From Thermoproteaceae archaeon (GTDB lineage Archaea; Thermoproteota; Thermoprotei; Thermoproteales; Thermoproteaceae): a DNA stretch of 64,000 nucleotides. The notes beneath the pieces are model-generated. The model was given only the letters and a program-made list of their open reading frames with translations. It searched no databases and was not told the origin of the DNA. A program made the position numbers and the translations under genes. How positions within the stretch are numbered: position 1 is the stretch's first letter; each line of letters opens with the position of its first letter. The stretch covers positions 1 through 64,000 of the forward strand of contig WANN01000002.1 of NCBI GenBank assembly GCA_015521775.1, in the 5' to 3' direction. Of the stretch, positions 35,440 to 44,289 are shown one piece after another.

Positions 35440-37258
35440 TACGCCTATACTCGTCCACAAGCCTCTTAAGGGAATTCTTGTCCACGTATCTGTCTCTGCT
35501 GAGCTCCTCGACTATCTTGTTGAGCCTCGCCGCGTCCACCACGTATACGTCACCCACGTTGTATACGTAGACCTCGCTCAGAGGCACCACCACCTTGCCG
35601 AGCCTCTTGAGTAGGTCCCTCGACGCGTTGAGGTCCCTTATGTCAGATATGGCCACGCCTACTTCCGCCGACTGGACAGCCTCCCTGTCCACGAGCGGCG
35701 GGTCGACGTCTAGTAGGTTCATGACCCGTACAAGGTACCGGCCCTCGTATATGCCCATCAACACCTCCCTGAACTTGCCGAGAGACTCCTCAAATGTCAG
35801 GCGGCTCTTCTCAAGTTCCTGCAACAGGTTGGACACCCTGTACTCCAACTCCCTGATCCTCATGTCCCGCCTGAGCTCCCTATACGTCTCGTCCTCCAGC
35901 TTCCTCAGGGAGTCCTCAAGCTCCTTCTTCTCCCGTTTAACGGACTCAAGCTCGTTTTCCAGCGCCGATATGTACGCCTTATACCCCTCGACATTGCACT
36001 CACGCCTGTTCTCCTGCTGCACATATATCACCCTCGTCCTGTCGGCATCCCCTCTGTCGTTGAGCACCATGGCTATGGCCTCCACTATGCTGCGCCCCTT
36101 AACTACAAGGGCCTTAATAGAGTCCACCTTGTCCTTCGGCACTACGCCGGCGGCCTCCCTTTCGATCCTGTCGAACTTGGGCTTGTGCTCGTGGAACGCC
36201 TTGTATGCCGCGGCCAACGCGTCCCTCTCATGGGAATTATTGACCGCGGCCATCCTATCGCCTATAATCCCGATCTTCTCATCTACGCCGAGGTCCCTAC
36301 TTGGAAAGTACAGCTGTGCGCCCACCATAGCGGCGAGCTTCTTGGCGTATTCGGGGGGCGGGTTGACGTCGACGGCCACTATCAGCGGGCTACCGTACTT
36401 AGAGACAAGCTCAACCGCCTTGCTGCGCGAGAGACCGCGATGACTGCCAACGTAAAGTATGTTCCCTCTGAGGTCCAGCACGGCCAGCCCCGTAACTATC
36501 CCCGGATCCACGCCCACTATCACTGGGCGCGTTGAACGGGGCTGCTTTACGTGGGGGGCATCGCCGACCCTACCCACTACCCTGATGTCCCTGCTCGGCA
36601 CCGAAAGCACCTTGACCACTACGTCGAGGCTCTTACGGGGCTTGACAAGGCGGAGCACGGCTGGCCTATCCGCATAAGCTATCACCAGCGCCGAGAGGCC
36701 ATTATCACGGTAGAATACATCGTGATCCACCCCTGCAGATGACAGGGCGCGCATCACCTCGTTGACTATCTGCCTAACCCTATGCACTACGTTCCTCTCA
36801 TAGCGGTTCCTACTCATGCCGCCCTGCTTAGTGGCCATGGCCTTGCCTACAACTATGTGCGTCTCGCTCTCGTACAGCTTGACTATGGACCCTATACCCA
36901 TGGAGGCCAGCACGGCCAGGTAGTACGCGGTTGAAAGCGGGTCCAACTTGCTGGCCGTAACGCCCAGGTACCTGCGTACCAGGTTCTCGACGGACGCCTC
37001 GTACACCCCGTCAATGGTGGTTACCTGCACTATATCTATGCGTATCGGGGCGTTGCCTATGGTCCTCACTATTCGGCGGCCGTTTTCCAGGAGCTCAGAG
37101 ACGTTGTCTATGGCCACTATGCGCGGCTTGTACCGCTTGATGAGTAGGGATACCTTGGCGTCGTTGCCATAGCCCTTCTCCACCGGCGAGCCGCTAGAAT
37201 CGTCAAACACAACATATGCGAAGTTGGACGAGGCATGCCTATCAATACCAACTATCAC
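35426..37258 (-). CDS. RNase H-fold (RuvC/YqgF-like) coiled-coil protein, DUF460/COG2433
   Basis: This 610-residue archaeal protein has an N-terminal domain, an RNase H-like domain (VIVGVDPGIVTGLAVLDLRGN at about residues 223-243, then IVAVDVNPPP) and a long coiled coil (about 430-510, repeated Glu/Lys/Leu). The family is near universal in archaea and its role is unknown; a nucleic-acid-processing function is inferred from the fold. It overlaps the 3' end of metK by 14 bases. Confidence 0.85.
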   Translation of the reverse strand: MIVGIDRHASSNFAYVVFDDSSGSPVEKGYGNDAKVSLLIKRYKPRIVAIDNVSELLENGRRIVRTIGNAPIRIDIVQVTTIDGVYEASVENLVRRYLGVTASKLDPLSTAYYLAVLASMGIGSIVKLYESETHIVVGKAMATKQGGMSRNRYERNVVHRVRQIVNEVMRALSSAGVDHDVFYRDNGLSALVIAYADRPAVLRLVKPRKSLDVVVKVLSVPSRDIRVVGRVGDAPHVKQPRSTRPVIVGVDPGIVTGLAVLDLRGNILYVGSHRGLSRSKAVELVSKYGSPLIVAVDVNPPPEYAKKLAAMVGAQLYFPSRDLGVDEKIGIIGDRMAAVNNSHERDALAAAYKAFHEHKPKFDRIEREAAGVVPKDKVDSIKALVVKGRSIVEAIAMVLNDRGDADRTRVIYVQQENRRECNVEGYKAYISALENELESVKREKKELEDSLRKLEDETYRELRRDMRIRELEYRVSNLLQELEKSRLTFEESLGKFREVLMGIYEGRYLVRVMNLLDVDPPLVDREAVQSAEVGVAISDIRDLNASRDLLKRLGKVVVPLSEVYVYNVGDVYVVDAARLNKIVEELSRDRYVDKNSLKRLVDEYRRTRIG

Positions 37259-37285
37259 AGGTGGAACATATCCCCCACTTAATTT

Positions 37286-38239
37286 TTATTCCTCTCTAAG
37301 CTCGTCCTCCACACGTTTCAAGATCTCGTCGACCACAGCGTCAACGTCCATGCTGGTCGCAGTCCCTGAAACGGCATGTACCTTGTCCAGGTCCATGGAG
37401 GTCCCAAAGCGCTTGGCGAAGAACGACGCTATTCGCTCCACGTCCCTCCTGAACAGGGCCTGTGCAGATCCATGTGCTGTGGGGACCCACTGGGGCCAGT
37501 CTATGAGCCACACGTCGCCTTCCACGTCCACAAGCACGTTGTACTCGCTGAGGTCCCCATGCACTACCCCCATGTGGTAGGCCCTAACCGCGTTGTCCAC
37601 CACAGCCTCCAACACGCGCCTCGGCTCCTCGACCGAGCGCAACCTGTACAGTTCCAAGCCTTCTATGTGGTCCATGACCACTACGTGCCTATTCACGTCT
37701 ATCGGCCTAGGCACGTTGACCCTGCCGTTTAGCAACGCCAATGCCTTGTACTCCATCTGCGCCGAGAGCCGCGACTCGTATAACTGGGTCACGTGCCTCC
37801 TATCGCCCAGCCACGTTCTGAGCTTCCTCACGTTCCTAAAGCTGGTCAACCCTACCCTGTGAAACTTGAGGACGTACCTCTCGCCGTCAGCGCTCCCGCC
37901 CATATATACCACCGACTCCTTGCCGACTCCTATCGGCGCCGACGAAATGTACTCTATTGTACCCCTCTTCCTAAGCGTATGTATGGCCAGGCAGTCGTAG
38001 CCCAGGAACGTCATCTTGTACCCCATGTACGGCCCCACACGTCTGACCAGCATGCCCAACCAGTTCAACTTTGCCAGGGACCTGGAGACCGCCGTTTTAG
38101 GCATATGGGAGTACGCCAACACCAGCTCGACGGGGACGTATTCATGCCTCCTATGGCCCAACTCCACTATGCGGAGCACCCTTAGATCCGCCTTGTCCAG
38201 GCTCTCGTAGGCCTTGACCAAGTCCCTTACGCTCACCAC
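37286..38239 (-). CDS. rio2: RIO2-type serine/threonine kinase
   Basis: The 317-residue protein has the N-terminal winged helix of Rio2 (about residues 1-85), the P-loop-like IGVGKESVVYMG, catalytic MGVVHGDLSEYNVL and metal-binding LIDWPQWV. Rio2 acts in the last steps of small-subunit ribosome maturation. A GTG at 38239 (or 38236) is chosen because a TTTAC-containing AT run centred at about 38262 is 23-25 bases upstream and it gives the usual N-terminus. Confidence 0.92.
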   Translation of the reverse strand: MVSVRDLVKAYESLDKADLRVLRIVELGHRRHEYVPVELVLAYSHMPKTAVSRSLAKLNWLGMLVRRVGPYMGYKMTFLGYDCLAIHTLRKRGTIEYISSAPIGVGKESVVYMGGSADGERYVLKFHRVGLTSFRNVRKLRTWLGDRRHVTQLYESRLSAQMEYKALALLNGRVNVPRPIDVNRHVVVMDHIEGLELYRLRSVEEPRRVLEAVVDNAVRAYHMGVVHGDLSEYNVLVDVEGDVWLIDWPQWVPTAHGSAQALFRRDVERIASFFAKRFGTSMDLDKVHAVSGTATSMDVDAVVDEILKRVEDELREE

Positions 38240-38309
38240 ATCGAGTCTGGGCGGGCCAGTAAATCTTTTACTGTCGAAAAGGTTATTATTGGCCCCAACA
38301 GTCCCGGCC

Positions 38310-38501
38310 ATGGCCGAGGAACCGGTTGAACTTGGGAGGCGCATAGTTAAGATGTTGAGGGAGGCGGAGGCCCTAGTTGGCAAGGACAGTGAAAGGGCGC
38401 TGCAGCTGTACAGGGAGGCGGTCAACGCAGCCAGGAGCGCGAACCTATACAGGTCCTACCTACCCATCATAAGGAAGCTGAAGGCCATGTTGGAGTCTTA
38501 A
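38310..38501 (+). CDS. Small helical protein (63 residues)
   Basis: The product (EEPVELGRRIVKMLREAEAL, then ALQLYREAVNAARSANLYRSYLP) looks like a two- or three-helix bundle similar to a single MIT/TPR-like repeat. The ATG at 38310 has GTTATTATTG 26 bases upstream. It is divergent from rio2 and its stop overlaps the convergent UPF0179 gene by four bases. MIT-like domains bind ESCRT-type filaments, but that link is speculation here. Confidence 0.65.
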   Translation: MAEEPVELGRRIVKMLREAEALVGKDSERALQLYREAVNAARSANLYRSYLPIIRKLKAMLES

Positions 38502-39010
38502 TGTGCTGGGACCACCTCGACAAGGCTATACTCCTTTCCATTACATGACTTCCTGCCCACAACCCTCAGAACCTTGACCTTCTCGCCCCTCCTGAGCATG
38601 GGGTCCCTCACGCAGTCCTCACAGTCGCACCAATAGTCGTAGGTTATTATTGCGCCTTCCAGAGCATGCCTGTCGGGTACCAAGACGCGTATAGGCACGT
38701 GTAGGACCACTACCGGCACCATTTCGGAGCCCGTGAGGGGACACCTCTGGCCCAGCCCCTTACGCACCTCCACGACCTCGTAGACCCTTTTAGGGACCAG
38801 GCGCCCCATACACACCGCGTACAGCCTACAGCCCATGCATTCCTCTGGTATCGAGTACACCCTGAAACGTGAGCCGACCTGCGCCTGTTCCCTGCTTATC
38901 AGGGTTATTATGCCGGGCCGCTGCACCGAGGCGGTGGCCTGGTACTGGCTAGGCGATTGCGGGTCGCCGTAAGCAACGCGCCGTTCACTATAGCCAAACC
39001 CGCTGCCCAT
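38498..39010 (-). CDS. UPF0179 family protein
   Basis: The 170-residue protein matches the archaeal UPF0179 family, with cysteine pairs in EECMGCRLYAVCMG and YDYWCDCEDCVRD and the RVYEVVEVRKGLGQRCPLTG segment. The Cys pattern suggests a metal or Fe-S site. The family's function is not established. The first 30 residues precede the usual start (ITLISREQ), but TAAAAGTT 28 bases upstream supports the ATG at 39010. Confidence 0.85.
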   Translation of the reverse strand: MGSGFGYSERRVAYGDPQSPSQYQATASVQRPGIITLISREQAQVGSRFRVYSIPEECMGCRLYAVCMGRLVPKRVYEVVEVRKGLGQRCPLTGSEMVPVVVLHVPIRVLVPDRHALEGAIITYDYWCDCEDCVRDPMLRRGEKVKVLRVVGRKSCNGKEYSLVEVVPAH

Positions 39011-39092
39011 GATTTGGCGTGTTCCCCACCTAAAGAACTTTTACCCGGTTCTGGCCCATATGCTATCGCCCCAGATATAGGGCAGGCTAGGC

Positions 39093-39803
39093 CTACCTGT
39101 CGCAGAACCTTTCCAATATGGACTTTACTATGGAGCTTGTGGAGCACATGGGGCACCGGTAGGGGCTTGCCATCCTCCTGACCTCGACTTCCAGCCCTCT
39201 TTCACGTAGCTTCCTCCTGAGCGTTTCCTCGTCAAAGGGTTGATCTGGACCCAGCAGGATTATGTTCGGCCTTTCCTCCTCCACTATTCTGAACATGTCG
39301 TCTGGATACCCCACGCGGGCGCGCTCCACGTATTTCAGCGATCCAAGTAGCTCCGCCCTCTGCGTTCCAGGCACTATGGGATCCCTCTTCTTGAACCTCC
39401 TCACCGTCTCGTCGTTGGCCACCACCGCAACCACGCGGCCCAACTTCCATGCCTCGTGTATGTACCTGGCATGGCCCGGGTGCAAAATGTCGAAGGTCCC
39501 GCTTACCAGGACCTTGACACGGGCGCGCTCCACGTTACGCGATGTCCGCGGCCAGGAAAAGTCGGCGAGCCCCATAATGCGCAGGGCGTCCAACAGCCCC
39601 TCTGCATATGCCACCGTGGCCATGGCGTTGTAGTAATCGTCCTTCTCTAGGTAGTGCCTGGCGTCCTCCACGTAGGACTGCGCTATGCGCAGGAGCTCCC
39701 TCTCACGCCCAGAGAGGCCCAGCCGCTGCACGGTGGACAAGGCCTCCTCCACGTTCCTAATGTATGCGTGTATCCTTTCGGCAGGGCTTGCGCCTTCCAA
39801 CAC
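39093..39803 (-). CDS. DUF357-nucleotidyltransferase fusion (FAD synthase/RibL-like)
   Basis: The 236-residue protein joins an N-terminal helical DUF357 domain (about residues 1-85) to a C-terminal nucleotidyltransferase with VSGTFDILHPGHARYI (the HxGH motif) and LLGPDQPF. The C-terminal part resembles archaeal FAD synthetase RibL or glycerol-3-phosphate cytidylyltransferase-like enzymes. It ends with two Cys (RCPMCSTSSIVKS), and ISSTxIR-like sequence SSIVKS is present. The GTG start at 39803 has CTTTTATTG 25 bases upstream. Confidence 0.85.
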   Translation of the reverse strand: MLEGASPAERIHAYIRNVEEALSTVQRLGLSGRERELLRIAQSYVEDARHYLEKDDYYNAMATVAYAEGLLDALRIMGLADFSWPRTSRNVERARVKVLVSGTFDILHPGHARYIHEAWKLGRVVAVVANDETVRRFKKRDPIVPGTQRAELLGSLKYVERARVGYPDDMFRIVEEERPNIILLGPDQPFDEETLRRKLRERGLEVEVRRMASPYRCPMCSTSSIVKSILERFCDR

Positions 39804-39906
39804 ATCGTAATAATGCTACGTACAATAAAAGTTTGCAGTTGAACATATTCGGAATACTGGCCATGGGAGACGGCCATCTTTTTATACCTATGTTGGCAGC
39901 CAACGC

Positions 39907-40428
39907 GTGTCGTTTAACCTCGTAATAAGCACTGGGTGGAGGAAGGAAAGGGCGTGCATGGAGGAGCTGAGGAGGCTCGGAGACATAACTGGCATGAGGG
40001 TGTCATCTGTATGGTTCACGGGTTTTGACGGGCTACTTACTGGTAGGGTCGAGGGCGACCCGGTAGAGTTCACGCGCATGGTAAGGGACGTGGTGCTCTC
40101 TAGGTACTATGTTCCCCGCTTCGTGCTCAAGATAGTCCCCATAATGGAGGTGACTAAGACGGACCTAGACGCCATAGCGGAACGAGCCGCAGAGGTGGCC
40201 GAGACGCGTATAGACAGGGAGGAGACGTATAAGGTAGAGGTCCGGAAAAGGGGAATAGCGTATGACAGGGCGTCCATAATATCGGCTGTAGCCTCCCGAA
40301 TCGAGCGCAAGGTCAATCTGACCAGGCCAGACAAGATAGTGCTCCTAGACATGTTCCCAACACGGACAGGTATAAGCGTGGTGAGGGAGGACGAAATATT
40401 CTCCCTCCTCAGAATATCGGTCACTTGA
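39907..40428 (+). CDS. THUMP-domain protein, Tan1-like tRNA acetylation cofactor
   Basis: The 173-residue protein starts FNLVISTGWRKERACMEELRRLGDITG and has the THUMP strand pattern ETYKVEVRKRGIAYDRASII...VNLTRPDKIVLLD. Tan1-type THUMP proteins help Nat10/Kre33 acetylate tRNA cytidines. A GTG start at 39907 has TTTTTATACC 22 bases upstream. The end overlaps the convergent Cgi121 gene by eight bases. Confidence 0.85.
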   Translation: MSFNLVISTGWRKERACMEELRRLGDITGMRVSSVWFTGFDGLLTGRVEGDPVEFTRMVRDVVLSRYYVPRFVLKIVPIMEVTKTDLDAIAERAAEVAETRIDREETYKVEVRKRGIAYDRASIISAVASRIERKVNLTRPDKIVLLDMFPTRTGISVVREDEIFSLLRISVT

Positions 40429-40846
40429 AGAGCCCCAGGGCAAACGCTGTCGTGCGCCACGCGTCGAATTCCCTTCCACACACATCCACAACGGGGCTAC
40501 CCATATCCCTGACGCATCTGTCGACCTTATCTGCGTCCTCATCGGCAATTACCACATAGGCGCTGTCCCTGCCAAGGGGCGCCAAACCAACCGCGCCGCT
40601 TATGTTCCTCTCCGCCGCGAGGAACTGAAGCAGCCTTATATTTGGGTTACGTGCCAAGCCCCTATGGAAATACGCGTAGTATGCCGCCTGTACGAGGCCC
40701 ATGTCCACGGGCAGGTCGTCGCGTAGGAATGCGCATATATATGCGCCGCAGCGGGACGCATATTCCCTTATGACCCCCTCAGTCACCTTTCCCACGTATT
40801 TCACCACCCTCACCTCTAGACGGGGGATCACGGCCGCCCCCATCAC
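40421..40846 (-). CDS. cgi121: KEOPS complex subunit Cgi121
   Basis: The 141-residue protein has the family core NPNIRLLQFLAAERNISGAVGLAPLG. In KEOPS, Cgi121 binds the tRNA 3' end and activates the Bud32 kinase for t6A formation at position 37. The two-codon MMG start leaves the exact first Met open. Followed on the same strand by a MoaD/ThiS-type gene after nine bases. Confidence 0.88.
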   Translation of the reverse strand: MMGAAVIPRLEVRVVKYVGKVTEGVIREYASRCGAYICAFLRDDLPVDMGLVQAAYYAYFHRGLARNPNIRLLQFLAAERNISGAVGLAPLGRDSAYVVIADEDADKVDRCVRDMGSPVVDVCGREFDAWRTTAFALGLFK

Positions 40847-40855
40847 CCTGACAAT

Positions 40856-41131
40856 TTACCCGCCATGTATATACGAGAGGAGGAGCACTGTGTCCTCCTC
40901 GCCTACGCGCGTGTTCAGGCCGTCGAGTAGCCTTATATCGATGTCGTTGACGGCTACGTAGATGTCCGGCGCGAGGTCCCTCTCAGAATAGTCCCACACC
41001 CTTTCATACAGTTTCTCGTTCACGGAGCGCAGCCTCTCCACCACCTCCCTCACCGTGGACGCCTCCACGCTGATGGTGTCCGTCCCAGCCAAGTGCCTGA
41101 GCACGCCTACAAGCTTGACCTTGACAGGCAT
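40856..41131 (-). CDS. MoaD/ThiS/SAMP-type ubiquitin-like protein
   Basis: The 91-residue protein has a beta-grasp pattern and ends in the diagnostic Gly-Gly (LLSYIHGG), the residue adenylated by an E1-like enzyme. It may donate sulfur for molybdopterin or tRNA thiolation, or act as a protein modifier (SAMP); sequence alone does not decide. The ATG at 41131 has GCTTAAATCG 25 bases upstream. An ATG five codons earlier is open but too close to that box. Confidence 0.87.
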   Translation of the reverse strand: MPVKVKLVGVLRHLAGTDTISVEASTVREVVERLRSVNEKLYERVWDYSERDLAPDIYVAVNDIDIRLLDGLNTRVGEEDTVLLLSYIHGG

Positions 41132-41154
41132 GTGGGAAACCAGCACCGCGCGAT

Positions 41155-41967
41155 TTAAGCATTGCCCGTAGGGCCTTCCCGGGGCGGGGCCCCAAGCCTC
41201 CTCACGACTATTTTGTCCCCTTCGCTTATGCCGTAGGCAGCCGCCATGTTTCCCCCATTCACGGCAAGCTCCAGGTAGCCCTCTGAGTTTATCAGCATTA
41301 TTGGCTCGCCGTGTCCAGCCTCTCCATACGTCCTCAGGAACCTCACCGTTAGGTTCACAGCGCCTACGGACACGAGGAACAGGTCCCCGATGTGGGCTGG
41401 GTCAACGTCGCCCTCAGTGGCGCTCGTAAACACGTTGCCGAACCTGTCGATGTATATCGCCTCCAAGTGGAGCGTGTCCCCACGTCTCAGGGGGCGGGGC
41501 ACCTGGAGCCTTGTCAATGTCGATGCGTCCACCCTCTCCCCAAAATCGCTGGGAGAGGCGCCCCTCAGGAGTTCCGCCGCTATAGGGGCGAATATGTCTC
41601 TGCCGTGAAACGTCGTTGATCTGGGCGTCACAGACGTGATGCTCACCGCTTCGACTATGCCGTCTTCGAACGCAGCGAGGCTTAGAACCCCGTTGTCGGG
41701 CCCCACGAAAAAATAGTTGCTGGTTCGCAGCACTAAGGCCCTTCTCCTAGTGCCAACTCCCGGATCCACCACGGCAACATGTATTGTGCCCCGCGGAAAG
41801 TACTTGTAGGACTTCCACAAAACGAATGCGGCCCTCCTCACGTTCTGCGGCGGTACATCGTGAGTTATGTCTATTATTTCCGCCGAGGGCACCATGCTCT
41901 TTATTATTCCCTTCATCACTGGGACGAAGTAGTCCGAGTACCCGAAGTCCGTGAGCAACGTTATCAT
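41155..41967 (-). CDS. SAM hydroxide adenosyltransferase (DUF62)
   Basis: The 270-residue protein fits the fluorinase/chlorinase-like DUF62 family. It starts ITLLTDFGYSDYFVPVMKGII and has VVDPGVGTRRRALVLRT, FVGPDNGVLSLAA and the C-terminal barrel (YIDRFGNVFTS). Archaeal members hydrolyse AdoMet to adenosine and methionine using an activated water. It may limit the AdoMet pool made by MetK; that link is inference. Confidence 0.9.
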   Translation of the reverse strand: MITLLTDFGYSDYFVPVMKGIIKSMVPSAEIIDITHDVPPQNVRRAAFVLWKSYKYFPRGTIHVAVVDPGVGTRRRALVLRTSNYFFVGPDNGVLSLAAFEDGIVEAVSITSVTPRSTTFHGRDIFAPIAAELLRGASPSDFGERVDASTLTRLQVPRPLRRGDTLHLEAIYIDRFGNVFTSATEGDVDPAHIGDLFLVSVGAVNLTVRFLRTYGEAGHGEPIMLINSEGYLELAVNGGNMAAAYGISEGDKIVVRRLGAPPREGPTGNA

Positions 41968-42041
41968 GTAGGCCCTTATACGGCCAACCCAAACTTAAAG
42001 CTTGCCCGACAAAAACTAAAAACTGCGCCAAACGTCTGCCG

Positions 42042-43115
42042 ATGGACGAGGTACTAATAGATGGGTCGTTCGGCGAAGGAGGGGGACAGATACTTAGGAG
42101 TTCGCTGTCGTTGTCCGCCGTGTTGGGGAGGCCGTTCCGCATAGTCAACATTAGGGCGAGGAGGAGAAACCCTGGCCTCCAACAGCAACACCTAACCGCG
42201 GTGCTGGCCCTAAAGGAGCTCACGGGCGCCGAGGTCGAGGGGGCGTATAAGGGCTCCACCGAGCTCTCGTTTCGCCCCGGCACAGTTAAATGCGGCTCGT
42301 TTACCTTCGACATAGGTACCGCTGGTTCCACGTCGCTGGTGATCCAGGCGCTCCTGCCGGCCCTTGCCCTCTCCCGTTGCGGGTCTAGGGTCGTGATTAG
42401 GGGCGGCACCGATGTGCCCATGGCTCCCCCCATAGACTACGTGAGGTTCGTCATGTTGCCGGTACTGTCAAAGCTAGGGGTGGATGCAGACGTCGTGTTG
42501 GTGCGGCGGGGACACTACCCGCGTGGGGGCGGCGAGGTGGTCCTCACCGTGAGGCCCACCGATGGGCTGAGGGCCGTTGTCCTAGCGGGCTTCGGAAAAC
42601 TGGTCGAAGTAAGGGGACTGTCCCATGCGGTGAGGCTTCCGAGACACGTGGCAGAGAGGCAGGCCCAGGCAGCCGAGAGGAATCTTAAAGGGTTGGGGGT
42701 GCCCATAGGAATATCCGTGGAGTCGCATCCGCCCGACAGGGATCCGCATCGTGGGCCGGGGAGCGGCATAGTGCTGTGGGCGCTGTCCGACCAAGGCAAC
42801 GTGATTGGGGCCGACTCATTAGGCGAAAGGGGTAAGCCTGCGGAAGCCGTGGGGGAAGAGGCCGCGCGGAGACTCGTAGAGGAGCTCGGACCTGGATGCG
42901 CCGTGGACAGCCATATGGGCGACATGCTTATACCGTACATTGCCCTTGCCCACGGCCGAAGCACCATATGCGTGTCGCGTCTGACCACGCATGCCGCCAC
43001 TAACATATACGTGGTAGAGAGGTTCCTCGGCGTAAAGTTCCAGGTCGAGGGAGGGGTCTCGGCGCCTGCAACCATAAGCGTCGAGGGCATCGGATATGTC
43101 CAGAGGCCCGGCTAG
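42042..43115 (+). CDS. rtcA: RNA 3'-terminal phosphate cyclase
   Basis: The 357-residue enzyme has IDGSFGEGGGQILRSSLSLS, RARRRNPGLQQQHL, RGHYPRGGGEV and a C-terminal LTTHAATNIYVVERFLG. RtcA converts RNA 3'-phosphate ends to 2',3'-cyclic phosphates via an AMP intermediate on the active-site His of the Thr-His-Ala motif (TTHAATN). AT-rich sequence about 26 bases upstream is compatible with a leaderless ATG. Confidence 0.95.
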   Translation: MDEVLIDGSFGEGGGQILRSSLSLSAVLGRPFRIVNIRARRRNPGLQQQHLTAVLALKELTGAEVEGAYKGSTELSFRPGTVKCGSFTFDIGTAGSTSLVIQALLPALALSRCGSRVVIRGGTDVPMAPPIDYVRFVMLPVLSKLGVDADVVLVRRGHYPRGGGEVVLTVRPTDGLRAVVLAGFGKLVEVRGLSHAVRLPRHVAERQAQAAERNLKGLGVPIGISVESHPPDRDPHRGPGSGIVLWALSDQGNVIGADSLGERGKPAEAVGEEAARRLVEELGPGCAVDSHMGDMLIPYIALAHGRSTICVSRLTTHAATNIYVVERFLGVKFQVEGGVSAPATISVEGIGYVQRPG

Positions 43116-43132
43116 CCGCGTACAGGCCGCGG

Positions 43133-43179
43133 CACATGAATGGGTGATGCAGCATTGTAGCCGGCCGACAATTCATGTG
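43133..43179. repeat. Nine-base inverted repeat between convergent genes
   Basis: CACATGAAT (43133-43141) and ATTCATGTG (43171-43179) are perfect reverse complements enclosing 29 bases with an inner TTGT/ACAA pair. It lies between the 3' ends of rtcA and the NOG1-like gene, so it could end or process both transcripts, or be a small hairpin RNA. It lacks the 3' ACA box of an H/ACA RNA. Confidence 0.5.
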
Positions 43180-43197
43180 GGCCTTTGCATGTCCACG

Positions 43198-44205
43198 TCA
43201 GCCGATGCCGACCGCGCGCCTAACTACACAATCTACTACTTCCCGTGTACCCGCGCAGTGCAGTGAGCTGACCCTGGGAAGCGCGCGGCCTAGCGCCGCT
43301 TCAACCTCCGCAAGCTGCTCGGGATCCGCTATGTCGGCCTTGTTGATCACCACCTCCAGGGTACCCCCAAAAATAGACCTCACCGTGTCAAGTACCCTGA
43401 GCTGTTCGTCGAGGGTGTACCCACTGTGGTGGGTCGGGTCTATAAGGAACACCGCCGCGTGGCGTATATGCCTGAGCGCAACCACGGCCTGCCGCTCCGC
43501 CTCATTGAGCTCGTCGAGGGGTCTGTCGAGTAGGCCCGGGGTATCTACGACCTGCACCCTGATTCCCATGTAGTCTATGTGGCCCACATGTATGCGTCTC
43601 GTGGTAAACGGGTACTCGGCTACCTCGGGCTCCGCCGAGGACACGCACCTCACGAACGAGCTCTTCCCCACGTTGGGCGCGCCAGCCACTATTATGGTGG
43701 GCAGCTCGGGATCTATGGTGGGGAGGGAGCGCAGGAAGCGCGTCACATTCCTGAGAAGGTCCAGGTCGCTGGACAGATCGTCCAGGAGGTCCCTTATCCT
43801 TCCGAGGAACATGCGTCTTGCCCTTGCCACACCCCTCTTGTCCTCGGCCACCTTTATGGCGGCTATGGCGTCGCGAGCTATGGCCCTTATCGCCTTGTAC
43901 GCCTTGCCGACCTTGGCCAGGGAATGCTTGTAGTCCTTCTCTTCCACGATGAGGGCAAGTAGGTCGCGGTGGAACGGGTGCATCTCGCCAAGGAATGGCA
44001 TGCTGCGCGCCATGTCCCCCAACATGCGCTCAAGCGCTTTGCCGGTCCGCACCACACGCGATATTTCGAGGCGCTTCAGCCTAACTATGCCGGGCTCCAC
44101 GCTCGGCGACCTGGCCTCCACCTTACGGTACATAGCCTGGACTATCTGGGCCAGCTCCTCGCTGGTATGCACATAGGGTACCCTAAAAGAGCCTCTCATC
44201 CCCAT
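43198..44205 (-). CDS. NOG1-like GTPase
   Basis: The 335-residue protein has an N-terminal helical domain (about residues 1-155) and an Obg-type G domain: G1 GAPNVGKSS, PFTTRRIHVGHI as G2, DTPGLLDRP as G3 and INKADI as G4. NOG1 assists large-subunit ribosome assembly. Of three possible starts the ATG at 44205 is favoured: GAGTAAAATAG lies 24 bases upstream. Confidence 0.9.
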   Translation of the reverse strand: MGMRGSFRVPYVHTSEELAQIVQAMYRKVEARSPSVEPGIVRLKRLEISRVVRTGKALERMLGDMARSMPFLGEMHPFHRDLLALIVEEKDYKHSLAKVGKAYKAIRAIARDAIAAIKVAEDKRGVARARRMFLGRIRDLLDDLSSDLDLLRNVTRFLRSLPTIDPELPTIIVAGAPNVGKSSFVRCVSSAEPEVAEYPFTTRRIHVGHIDYMGIRVQVVDTPGLLDRPLDELNEAERQAVVALRHIRHAAVFLIDPTHHSGYTLDEQLRVLDTVRSIFGGTLEVVINKADIADPEQLAEVEAALGRALPRVSSLHCAGTREVVDCVVRRAVGIG

Positions 44206-44289
44206 ACAAGGCAACTATCGCTATTTTACTCTTTATGCGGCTGTACGGCGCCGGGAACACTTTTTTAAATCCGCGCATGGGCGCCCTAC

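Noticed and set aside
43142-43180. C/D-box RNA suggested by GTGATGC
   Set aside because: No D or D' box (CTGA) follows at a usable distance.
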